DNA from: Phorcus lineatus
Taxonomy: Eukaryota > Mollusca > Gastropoda > Trochida > Trochidae
Direction of reading: 5' to 3'
DNA: 64,000 nt
Assembly (NCBI GenBank): GCA_921293015.1
Contig: OV121082.1
Coordinates: 44,784,971 to 44,848,970, forward strand
Shown: positions 11,001 through 22,860 of the stretch, piece after piece
Layout: every line of letters starts with the position of its first letter
Numbering within the stretch: the first letter of the stretch is position 1
Made by a program: the position numbers and the translations under genes
Notes under the pieces: generated by a model
The model's database searches: none
Told to the model about the DNA's origin: nothing
Seen by the model: the letters and a program-made list of their open reading frames with translations, nothing else

Positions 11001-14000
11001 AAAGTACCGTCTTGGCAAGACAGTACTGTAGTCAATAACAAATCGTAAACATTAAAACCACTAGGCTTTCAGCTACTCCAGGCTCCTTTACTATGACACT
11101 TTGGGGCAAAATTTTATTCACTGCAAATCACATATATAAGTTAAGGCTACTCACTTTCTTAAATTAATCATAATTGAAAGTTTATAATTATCATAAATTC
11201 ATGAAAGAACGGATCAGTACTATATCTTCATATAAAAATGTGCAAATAGATGTTTTAGTGTTTATTCAATTTGGTTTTTAATGCTTATCTCTTTGCTTCA
11301 GGCCCTCTTATTGTTGATTCAACTGACCAAGGGAAATGCCAACATTCAGAAGATTGTAGCATTTGAGAATGCCTTTGAAAGACTCCTGGAGATAATCAGG
11401 GATGAAGGCAACAGTGACGGAGGTAGTATTGTGTTGATCGTTGAATCTTTTTATGACTGTGCTTATATCTGATTATCTTTTTAATGTTCCACTTCATTGT
11501 GGTCGTTCACAACCTTTGTGATAATAATATTTGTGCATTATGCCATAAAGATAAGTTAAATTTTATCTTTCTGTTAACAGTTTTTGGCAATGTGTTATAT
11601 GTTATATCATTATGACCTTTTATTTTCATTTGATCAGTTAGTTATCAGAAAATTATGATTTTCTACATCTGTGGTTTATAAGACACAAGTTCAAGTCGTG
11701 GTCAGGTCCTACCAAAAGAGGTTAAAAGTGGGAGTTCTTTCTTCCTTACTTGGTGCTGAACATTATGAGGAAAAACAAAGCTTTAACTTAGTGTTACACT
11801 CATTGTCATTGTTTGAGAGCACAAATCACATATCTGAAATGACAATGATTTTAGGACAATAAACAGTTTTTATTATTTTAAACATGTTTGTCAGGTGACC
11901 TGTCTTGTTTCTTTATTCCAATCTATATATCATATCTTTTTATTATCTATATTTCAGGCATCGTAGTGGAAGACTGTCTTCTCCTGCTTCTCAATTTACT
12001 CAAGAACAACGTTTCCAATCAAAATTTTTTCAAAGAGGGTAGTTACATCCAGAAATTAGAGCCTTACTTTGACCTGGAGGCAGGTCAGCAGAGCACTCAA
12101 GGGGGGTGGTCGGCCCAGAAGGTTACCAACATCCACCTCATGCTGCAAGTGAGTTGACGGTCTGCGTGCATATGTGCGTGCATGCATGCACAACTAACGC
12201 AACTAACAACCCTCCTCGTGTGCAGGGTCAGAATTTTGGTGGAGCGGGATCCTTACTCATTTGGTTTGGAATGGAATGGAATGGGTGTTTGTGACATTAT
12301 CATTATGAATGAGGACAGTGGAAGGAAAATTATTAAATAAACCTTGAACAAGCAGGTCAATGATAACGCCTGAGAAAGCTATTGTGGCGGTGTCCAAAAT
12401 GATCAGTTTTTAATCAGTGATCAGTTGTTATTTCAACAATTCAAGTATTTTAGATGAAAACTACTGGTTTTGTATTAGCAACATATACTTAAACGATGGA
12501 CAACCTCAAAGTTAACATAAATTGTGAAGTATTTAATTTTTATTCCACTGTTGCCATACAGTTCTGCATGAGAACTTACATTTAAAGCATGTTTCAATTA
12601 TGAATTTTTATTTTTAGTTTCATTCTACCTTTAGCTGATTGTTCTCTTTGCATGTCCAATTCATCATCTCATTGCATGTTTACTGATTTAGGGTGAAAGG
12701 GTTGGAAAAAAACTACATTAGTTTTTGCTTTCCAGTTTGTTACACCTAAAGTTTATAATCAGTTTTGGATGTAACTGTATTCATTCCAAGAGTTTATGAC
12801 CAAATTGAAAAGATTGATAATCTTTTAGTATCTCAGAGTTCAGAAGATTCTCCGGTTTGTATCATTAGAAGAAAAAAATCTATGTGATATTTAAATCATT
12901 TCAAATGGTAGCATTTGAAAGACAATCAATTTGTAAATGTACCGACCTGAAAAAAGGGCATTGCAACTCATTGGTAGCAAACTGAAGAGAACCTTTTCAA
13001 CCCAATTCACTTTGCCACAAATCTAATCACCTTTCTTTGTTACTCGCTGTCTGTCATAACCTGATGTTTTCCTGTTGCACTTCTATGGTCATTCTTTCAT
13101 AAGACATATTGTCTGAGCTCTCATTCCTTCATGTCATACTTGTACATGGCCTTTTTGGATGTCTTTACAGTGGTGCAAATGCAGATGTAATCATTTTTCC
13201 TTAAATTTTGGGTTTTATTCATGCATTTGTTTCTCTCATTATGATTTAATCTTTTGTTTAACCACTTATTTTGGTTATGTTTTTTGAACTTTGTGTCTAT
13301 ATATGTTTTTGACAGGTCCACTGAAATTCTGGCTTTGTACTCATGTAGCATTGGTTACTTGGTAACGGTGGGTTGGCACGGCGATCATGCTGTACATGAC
13401 AATGAGGTGTTTCCATGGTAACCTCATCATCCTGTACAACACGCTGGTCCCTGGAAGTGCTGCTACCATGAAAACCTGCCATGTTTCAAACTTGTGTGCT
13501 CACCAATGATTTGCAAGTTTTGTCACAGCTTTTGTAATCGAATCACCTCATGTTTTCATGACCATCCAAGCAGCCATATCACGTTGTCTCCATGTGAGTC
13601 ATCGGCAAGTGTTCAGCAGATTTGTCTCCTTCCTGCTGAACCTGAAGAATCATCTCAGTTACATATTTAATCCTCATCATATCTGCCATGCAATAGATAT
13701 ATCCTCAATACAACACATCCTTTTTTTCAGCATCTTTCCCTCATCTTGTCTTAACGCTCTGTTCTTGTAAGCTTTGTCTTTGGTCGCTCACCTCACATTA
13801 ACATCTCATGTATCAAGTTTTTCAACTCATATTCCTTGAATGTATCTCATGCACTTTGAATGAACACCTCACTTTTGTTATGAAGTTCAATACTGATGTT
13901 CTCAGTGGCTAATTTGTTTGAAGACAATTGGATCAATTGGTATATGGGCTATAACATTATCATTAGATTTTATTTTTGACTTCAGTCATCAGTTGTCAAG

Positions 14001-17000
14001 TATTCTCTCAAAAGCTTTTTAATTCCTCCTTTCTTGTCTAATATTTTATATGATATTCCTAATATGATATTTATATATTTAATATATAGTTGTTGATAAT
14101 TTCATTTGTATCAAGAATATTTTGATTTCATTTAAATGTCATCATAATTGAAAAATGAACCTATTTTGATTTTCTGTGTTCAAATTTGCATGATAATGAA
14201 ATCTTCTCTTCCAGCTTGTTCGAACAATGGTATCACCAAACAACCCTCAGATACAAGCAAAAGCCTGTCAAAAAGTCATGAACAACTGTGGTAAGGATCC
14301 TCTTTGGTAACATGCTATTGCCTTAAAATACTGAAAAAGAAAGAAAGTGACTGCTGAAAATATTTTGAAATCATGTTAATTATTTTAAGTTTCTGTTAAT
14401 TTTCTGCTTTTGATATAGATTTTTAAAAATGATTTTAACCTTGTGTTCTTAAATTTCAGGATTGCTTCAGAAACTGTGCTCAATTCTAATGGCTAGTGGA
14501 GTTCCAGCTGATGTACTCACTGAGGTATGCAGTTCTCTTTAGGATTTCTGAATAGAGTGTCTGAATAACCAAATTGATATTAATTTCATGTTTTCTAATA
14601 GTTTTCAAATATTTGATTATGTTTGATTAAAGCTGAAAATATTTAATTTTGTATGACCAATATTATTGTATTGTTATTTAATGCTAAATTGAATTACCCC
14701 TCCACTCGTCATTGTCATTGATGATTATAAGAATGCTTATAAGCAGTGATCACTCTAGTATTATTTCCTGTCATTAATTGGTAACTTTTGCTTTTGCAAT
14801 TTAGCCATTACCCACAGTATGGTTTCATTGAAGATATCTATTCCATGTACAGACAATCAACACAGTATCGGAAGTGATCCGAGGGAATCCTGCCAACCAG
14901 GAATACTTTGCATCAGTCCTTGCGCCCTCAAATCCGCCCAGGTGAGTAATTTGAGTCTTGAACTGACTTGGGCTATTTCTGCAAAACACATACATTGGGA
15001 TATTTTCATTTTGTTCTTTTGCGCCTTTAAACATTGGATGAAGAAAAATTCTTCCATCATGCAAAAACAATATCCCATACATTATGCAATTTTCATTTTT
15101 GCTTATTTGCGCCTTTCAACTGTTGATGAAGAACACTCACAAATGATTCAATCATCTAACTTAATTAACAGTCCCTCCTGGATTCTGCAATACCTACACA
15201 ATTAACCATTTTTCATCTGCAGAATTTACTCATTTTAAAAGTTTGAAAAAAAGGCAGAAATTTGGATGGTGAATTGGATTAAACAGAATCCTTTACTAGT
15301 TATTCATTTTAGTGCCAAGATTTGACTTCAACCATCTAACAAAATAATTAATTCTTTATTTATTCATTCAAGAAATGAGATGTAAAAGGAGAGCTCTATC
15401 TATTTCTAATTCAGACCTGCAATCGTGGTGCTGTTAATGTCAATGGTAAATGAGAAGCAGCCATTTCTGCTGCGCTGTGCTGTGCTCTACTGCTTCCAGT
15501 CTTTTCTCTACAAGAACGAGGTCGGCCAGTCACAGATCGTACAGACACTACTGCCAACCACTGCCGATGGTAAGTTTTACTCTTTCAATGACCTTGGACT
15601 GTTTTATCATGTGATCTTAGATTGAATCTAAAATTTTAGCACTACAATTTTATGGACTTACATCTACATTAAACTGTGTTAAGCTTTAAGTTTCTCTGTT
15701 ACTACAAAATAATACAATGATTCTTACCCATTCTTTAGCATCAACATTTTCTTGCCCAGATGATAAGCCAAATTATACACTATATAAACAAATTAGCTGT
15801 TAGTCCCTGTGTCATCACTATGAAAATGTTCAAGTCTTGTACAGTAGTCATCACCGTGTTACAGTGAACACAATCACAGCGGGCCAGCTTCTGTGTGGAG
15901 GACTGTTCAGTGGTGATTCTCTCTCCAACTGGTTCGCTGCAACGGCCATGTTACACGCAATACTTGAGAATTCCACCCAGAAGGAGCAGCTTCTCAGAGT
16001 GCAGCTAGCTACGAGTCTCGGCAACCCGCCCGTGTCGCTCCTCCAGCAGTGTTGTAACATGCTCTCTCAGGTCCAGGTGAGGTCCTTCCCAAAATACTTC
16101 TACTTCATAGATTCGTTATCTATGATTTAAAATGTTTAGCTATACAAGGGATATCTTTATGCTTCACAAGTAATAAATGATATAATACATATGATTTATA
16201 TTATATATTGATTCTGAGTCTGTCATAGGGATAATTTGACACAAAGCTTCAGCATTTTATTTGAAGCAATTTACAATACTTTTGTTATCTGATTAATTCA
16301 TACTTGTTTTGGGTTCAAGTGGACATTCCTTCATCCATAGATATGTAGTTAATGTGGGTTTTTTTCAGTATGATAATTAAGCAATGGATCTTACCAAGTT
16401 TGAGAAACTGTTTACATCTCTATGACAGTTCCATTACTTAGTTGTCCCTATAAGACTGACCGATGTGTCCATGTTGTTGCAGGGCGGGAAGATTCAGACA
16501 AGGATAGGGCTGTTGATGCTGATGTGTGGCTGGATGTCCGGATGTCCTATAGCTGTGTCGCACTTCCTCTCAAACTCTGCTAATGTGCCTTTTGTATCCT
16601 TTGAGAACTCAATTTTTAATGAATATACTTTAATAATATATCCTTCTTACCAATTAAGAGACACCTTACTCAGTAAAAACCTATTTTGAAATGAATATCC
16701 TGATCCATGCAGTGTCTAATCCATGGCAGGATTTCCTTTTGTGTAATCTGCCGTAAACAACAAAATATTGTTGCATGATGTTCCTTCCAATTTGTATGAA
16801 TTTACTTACAAAGTTACAACTTCTTTATTTACTTTTTCATCTTTTTTGGTTTTTGTCAAGTCTTTGTAACAACCTCATCCCAGGATATCCCCATAGTTCA
16901 AATTCTAGAATGTAGGTCAGAGAAAGACTAGGTACATACCTTTGGCAACTATTAACTCCTTGTTTGATATATGTAGTTAACACTCACAAAGAGGTGACAG

Positions 17001-20000
17001 AAGGAAGTGATTTCTTAGTCAAAACTGAAACTAGGTAACCTCTACTTTAAAAAATCTAAGTAATCAACCAGAGTGATTAAAAACACTGTATTTTTGGACT
17101 TCAACTGTTTCAAAAACTTGATATTGCCCTTGACTAGCCAGTTGATATCACAGGTGTCCGGTTCTGACGGAGATGAGCAGGAGACTCTAATCCAGGGCTT
17201 GTGTGCTTTCCTTCTTGGCATTTGTATAGTCTTCAATGACGATCAGACCGAGTCTTTCACAAAGTGAGCATATGGCATTACTGCTGAGTTTCAACTAGTA
17301 ACCCTTTCCTTGCTGGTCTTTGAATATTCTGCCAAAGCTACTGTCAAATTCTGCATTATTGCCTTTGTTGATGACTTGTGATAGTTGTTATTCAACTATT
17401 CTGACTCAGTTGACCATTATCAATTGAATAGATCAAGAGTTTTGTTTTGCAGTTATAGGAAATTAAAATAACATTCTCATCATGCTTCATTTTGCATATA
17501 TACTAAGTACAATTCTTGACAATGCAAGTTGGATCAATACATGCTCAAAATTGCACTTTGTTTGAATAATAAATGTTGGCTTTCAATCCTGTCAACTACC
17601 AGTGCAGAAAATAAGTCCTTAAGGATTTTTTTTTTATTAAATTGCTCTATGGGCTAACTAACAACTTAAGGGAACCTCAATCATTTTTTGAAAAGGTAGT
17701 GATGATTTTTTTTATGAATCTTAATATATTTTTGTTTCCAGATCTTCACTACGGCAAGTGATTGAGAAAAGGATAGGATTGGAGACGTTCACAGATAGGT
17801 TATCTCAAGTACTGAAGAACGAAAGCTATACAAGAGCCGCCAAGCGACCACACTTAAATCACAAGCAACCAAATGAAGTCCTTTTTGACTACGAGTTCAC
17901 CAGGTTGTTCAAATCTTCTGAAAGTAAGTCCAGTTTATGTTATAAAATTCATGAGACTGGTTGTTTAACAGTGTTGCATCTGAAAAAATTCTCTCAAAAA
18001 GAAGATTAGTCCGAAGTCTTTTAAGGGTAATTAGAAGTTGCTCATATAAGAATATCAATAGTTTTACCCAAACAGATCTTACATTTCTTATATCCATGAC
18101 AGTTGGTCTTTTAAGTTTTAAATTGTTTAATTTTTTTAGTAAAATTCTGAAGTTATGAGGATACTGCTAAAGCATTTCAGAAATCAGAAGAGTCTTAAAT
18201 TGTTCTCAGTTTGATACGATTTTCTTTATAGTTTATTTTACTGAATGTGTTAAGTTGAGCCTGCCTGTGTGTTCCAGCGGAAGTGTTGCGGAGTATCACC
18301 GACGAGAGCAACACGCCGGAGGGCAAGAAGAAGGCTGCCAGTATACAAGAGCATGAGAAGATAGTCATACAGTACAAGGAGCTCATTACAGAACAGGTGT
18401 GTACACGCAAATGATACACCATTTACTCGTGGGAATGTGTACAATCAAATAATACTTAAGACAGGCGACAGCTTCAATTATGTGCCTGGTTTTCTCCATG
18501 TTGTAAAACTAGTTGTGGTGATATAACTTTGAAAACCTTAAATCCCATCCCATCCCATAAGAAACTTGTACAGCCAATGTCAAAATGTTGTCTATGCTAT
18601 GCATGGGAAGTTCTTTAGTACCTACAATATATAATCTGATTCTGTTGTCAGCAAGCACAGAATACCAAGGCAATTTGTATAATTTGAATCTTGTATAATG
18701 TTGGCCATAACTTGCAGGTGACATCCCATCTATGTGTATTAAAATGTGCCAATTGACTGAAGATTTAGTGATTTCATTGGACTGTAGTGTTAAGACCTTA
18801 GGTTACACATGTATTCAGATCAGCATGGAAGATGTTGTTTTCAAGCATGAATCAAAGTAGCCCTTGAATATGATTATGTGGATATGATATAATGAAGACA
18901 GTAATTTGGTAAAATATAAGTTCAGTATCAGTGATCCTCTATTGCACTCCCCTGCAGGACACGCGGTTGAAGCAGCTGCAACAGGAGCTGGAAGAAGTCC
19001 AGTCCAAGTACTCTAGGGCGGAGATGGAACTCACCGACCTTAGAGACGAAGTGCAGCAACTCAAGGACAAGAATGCACTGTATAAAGCTACCAAAGGTAG
19101 GAAACAAATCTACATTGGATTCATAAAGTTACCTTGTTGTGGATTATACGTTGTTCAAAAAGATTTGTTTAAGCTCTGTGTGAAGTGACTATAGGCAGAT
19201 GAAGGATTTATTTACAATTGATAATTTGCTTAAATTGAGGCGACGCTACACAATAGTTCAATATTCAAGTGCTCTCATTTCTTTAGTGGGCAGTCTCCAT
19301 GCATATTTGCTCTCATATGCTCAATGATAATGGCGGCCACTCATGTTTTAAGGCGTTTTAGAACCAAATTATGAAAGTTTGATCTACAAAAAGGTACCTT
19401 CTAACAATTACAGTTGATTTGAGACATTGAAAATTTCAAAAGTGACTGACAATTGCCAATTCCATAAGCTCATCTTGTTCTTAAAGCCCAAGATTGAACA
19501 GATAGTTCTCATTTCACAGACACATCTTGTTCTTCAGACCTGTTGACAAGAAAGAGTTCACTGTTGAAATGATTCCTGACAATAAGGTTATCATTGACCT
19601 ACCCATCATATGAAATGAAATAACCCAATAAAAGTCCAGACCTATTTCATAATCCTCTTGTGTTTTCTCAGGTTCAAAGGATTCCCAGGTGGATGGCAAG
19701 CGAGACGAGGAGCTAGGGAGGTTACAGCAGGATATCTCTGGACTCAAGGACATTGTACAACAGAAAGACTCGCAGATTGAGGCACTGGTGAGTGAGCTAT
19801 TCCCTCTTTCCCTCTCACTACTTTGATATCTCGTTTTACATGTTGGTTGTTCTTCCTATAAGGCTCACAGTGATGTTCCACTATCCCCCTTCACATAAAA
19901 CTAAGCCATTGTAGCCTTATTCAATTGAAACAGAAATTGGTCTCTCAGTTTCTTCTCATTGTATTCCATACTAATTCTGAGCAACTCTAATTGCTCATTT

Positions 20001-22208
20001 TAAACAGAAATTGAATACATTGAATGAGCCAGTGATATCAGTTCAAAATATTTACTTTAAATTTTGTTTGCTAACCGTTCCAGAAAAATGAACTGACAGT
20101 TGCTGAAGCGCGAGTGATTAGTCAGACTGGAGAAGAAAACAAAGAGAATAACCCGAACGAGACTGCGGTGTTGCAGGCGACACTCAACAGACTCAGCATC
20201 GACCACGAGGAGGTGAAACGAACAGTCTCAGACAAGGAGACAGAAGTGGCTGCACTCAAATCACAGCTAGAATCAGTCAATAAGGAGGTAGAAGAATTGG
20301 TGAGTATACAGAATACTTTTGTTTGGTCGAATTGATTGGAATCTTTAGAATTCTTTAATAAGCAAGTAAATGCTTACACTAATATTGATTAAGAATATTC
20401 TGTTGCGTGACATCTGCTGAAAAGCTTCTTGGTTAACCTGAAACACTGCCAGTGTTAGTCTTTGTGTTATCTTGAATTAACGACGATTATCAATTTCCAA
20501 GGAACTTGATATTTTAAGATTGAACATCCTAAAAGCTACAGTGAGACCTCAGTATATTGAATCTTGCTACCTTGAGGTAATTTGAATTGCCCTGGCAACT
20601 CCTTATAAGATTATCATAATTGTAACTCTGTTACTTTAACCTCAGTTACTCTTAAAGATTATCCTGATTAAATATTAGCATTTCATGTAGAAACAGTAAG
20701 TAACTGAGGTTATACAGTAGGAGAAATAGGATATACTCCAAGTGTTCGTATTTTTCAGAAGCAACAAACAAAAGAAGAACCAACAGGGTCATCAGGGGCA
20801 GATAACTCAGAGCTCCAAGCTAAACTGGATGCTGTTGTAGAAGAAAATAAAAAATTGTTAGACAGAATTAAGAAATCAAATGAAGAGAACTTGAAGAGTA
20901 TAGAAAAAGCCAGGGTAAGTACTCGGTAGTTAACATACTGCTATAACTTGGAAATGATTTGATGTGATGGGAAACATGACTTTATTTCACTGAGATACAC
21001 ACAAACTTTCCTCTAAGTATGTTGTTTATGAGGTTTAAAGGCCATAGGCCCAATAAACATGTCAATTTCAAAATGAAGATGGATACGTAGTGTACATGAA
21101 ATGCATCAGACAGATATAAGTCACATTCTGTGCATCAAAGTATAAAATATATATAACTACTAGCAGAGTAATGTCCCTTTGCTGACAAGTTTGAATAGAA
21201 ACTCAACTGAAATGACACTTTCCCTTGGTGCTGTCAGGTGTTGGAGGAGCGAGAAGCTATATAAGTATATGATTAAGAGCAGAGTAATGTCCCTTGGATG
21301 ACTTCCCGATATGATACTATCGCTATGTGTTGTCAGGTGTTGGAGAAGTAAGAAATTATATAAGTATATGATTAAGAGCGGAGTAATGTCCCTTGGATGA
21401 CTTCCCGATATGATACTATTGCTATGTGTTGTCAAGTGTTGGAGAAGTAAGAAATTATATAAGTATATGATTAAGAGCGGAGTAATGTCCCTTGGATGAC
21501 TTCCCGATATGATACTATCGCTATGTGTTGTCAGGTGTTGGAGAAGCGAGAAGTTATTTAAGTATATGATAAGAGCAGAGTAATGTCCCTTGGATGACTT
21601 CCCCGATATGATACTATCGCTATGTGTTGTCAGGTGTTGGAGGAGGAGAAAGAGAAGCTTGTCTCAGAGAAGGCCGAGCTGAAGGAGGAGTTGGAGACGG
21701 TGAAGAAGGAGCAGGACGATCTCCTAGTCCTCCTCGCAGACAACGACACACAGATTGACTCGTACAAGTCCAAACTCAGGGAGCTCGGACATCCAGTGAG
21801 TGGGTGGGGCAGGGGGAATTGATGTCAAATTAGTGTGGAATGAAAATCTAGTATATAAATGTGACTGGTTTTGAAATTGCAAAATCATTATAGATTCATA
21901 CTTATTGACTTTGTTTAGTATAAGATTTAGAACCTTTTTCAGGCCAATTCAACAGGTGAAACATGATTAGGGAGGTTCAAGAAATTAAAAAAGTTGTGAA
22001 GTTGTGAAACTTATGTTTCTTTTATCATAGAAATTAATCATTCAGGAGCTCGTTATCTCTTTACATGATCTACTTATTGTGACTGTCAGACTTCTTTTGA
22101 TTTGTCTTCCTTGTAATGCGATGAAATTATTCTGTTCCCCAGGTTGATGAAGATGATGATGAGGATTTGGATGATCTGATGGATGATGATGATGAAGGGG
22201 GAGATTGA
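8061..22208 (+). CDS. USO1: General vesicular transport factor p115 (USO1)
   Basis: Golgi tethering factor that links COPI/COPII vesicles to golgins and helps SNARE assembly. Coding exons: 8061-8126, 9092-9178, 9797-9861, 10189-10262, 10436-10539, 10748-10906, 11302-11422, 11958-12148, 14215-14290, 14460-14524, 14853-14941, 15415-15569, 15865-16076, 16483-16593, 17154-17263 (5' edge uncertain), 17742-17923, 18278-18396, 18958-19096, 19672-19787, 20084-20299, 20759-20914, 21634-21795, 22143-22208. Phases agree throughout; about 946-954 residues against about 960 in human. Residues 1 to about 640 are the armadillo-like head (STLLDDRRDAVRALKSLSK, IVAFENAFERLL, GLFSGDSLSNW). A coiled-coil tail follows (from DTRLKQLQQELEE), then a short acidic C-terminus (DEDDDEDLDDLMDDDDEGG) typical of p115. 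The exon after VPF has no clear canonical acceptor that keeps the conserved LTxQL residues; see findings. Confidence 0.95.
9280..9453. mobile_element. hAT-like MITE in USO1 intron 2
   Basis: A 174-bp element with inverted ends CAGGGATTGGGAAAG and CTTTCCAAATCCCT. It is flanked by the perfect 8-bp direct repeat GTGTAAAT (9272-9279 and 9454-9461). An 8-bp duplication with T at position 2 and A at position 7, and CAGGG-type ends, are characteristic of hAT transposons. It has no coding capacity, so it is non-autonomous. Confidence 0.65.
13389..13441 (+). other. Imperfect hairpin in USO1 intron 8
   Basis: In the 2.07-kb intron 12149-14214, the arm TGCTGTACATGACAATGAGG and the downstream arm CCTCATCATCCTGTACAACA pair at roughly 17 of 22 positions across a short loop. 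It is on the transcribed strand. The rest of this intron shows no exon-like sequence. The size is compatible with a small-RNA hairpin, but there is no other support. Confidence 0.25.
21160..21633 (+). repeat. 99-bp tandem repeat carrying splice acceptors, USO1 intron 21
   Basis: The 3' part of intron 20915-21633 consists of about five tandem units. The TCAG that precedes GTGTTGGAG ends at 21237, 21336, 21435 (here mutated to CAA), 21534 and 21633, an exact 99-bp spacing. The last is the real acceptor of the exon starting at 21634. Each upstream unit also carries a degraded copy of the exon head (GTGTTGGAGGAGCGAGAAG or similar), followed by an in-frame stop. The array arose by duplication across the intron-exon boundary. 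Confidence 0.9.
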
Positions 22209-22860
22209 AAATTCCCTGGGTAAATTCTCAACTATGGTGCTCTGTGATAACTGGAGCCTGAACATGTGGCCAGAGTTAAAGCATTTCATTGGTCAAATGA
22301 ATTGTAACAAGCATCTGATTGGTCAGAAAGAAACTAATTATCATCTGATGGCAGCCAGCATCTAAGGTGTCAATAACTGAAATTCAACATCTGATTGATC
22401 AGAAAATGCATGATCCATGCAATTGGTCAAATTTTGCAATAGTTATACTTGATTGGCAAGGGAGGGCTATGCTTAGATGTAAAGTTAACACCTCATCTTG
22501 CTGTATTCCATCCTGATTGGGTGGATCCTCCCAATCCTTGTTATGAATGTAGACAAGTTGTGTGTCAAAGCAATAGTGTCAAACATGACAAGATGCAGCT
22601 GGTTGTGTCACATATTATGCATCATGTAATGTGGGAATGAGCAGCAGCTGCTAGAATGCTCGCTTCAGTGAAACCCTTATACGCCCATTAGCTTCCAAAA
22701 CCTTAACATTTAAGTGCTTATCAAGTAATGTGTTGATCTAATTTTTTGTGCTTAAAAAAGCTTTAAGATTTTATGCAGTAATTTATATCTGTGTATTAAT
22801 TTTTTCAATCATGTGTAACTATTTGTTTGAAAATAAAACCTTTTGAAATGTAAAGAAATT
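22209..22860 (+). other. USO1 3' UTR
   Basis: Non-coding sequence follows the TGA at 22206-22208. A canonical AATAAA is at 22832-22837. Further AATAAA hexamers occur near 23388 and 23746, so a longer alternative 3' end reaching about 23770 is possible. The exact cleavage site cannot be seen. Confidence 0.55.

Noticed and set aside
22148..22200. GAT repeat as a microsatellite
   Set aside because: It encodes the acidic C-terminus of p115, which is acidic throughout the family, so it is coding sequence under constraint.
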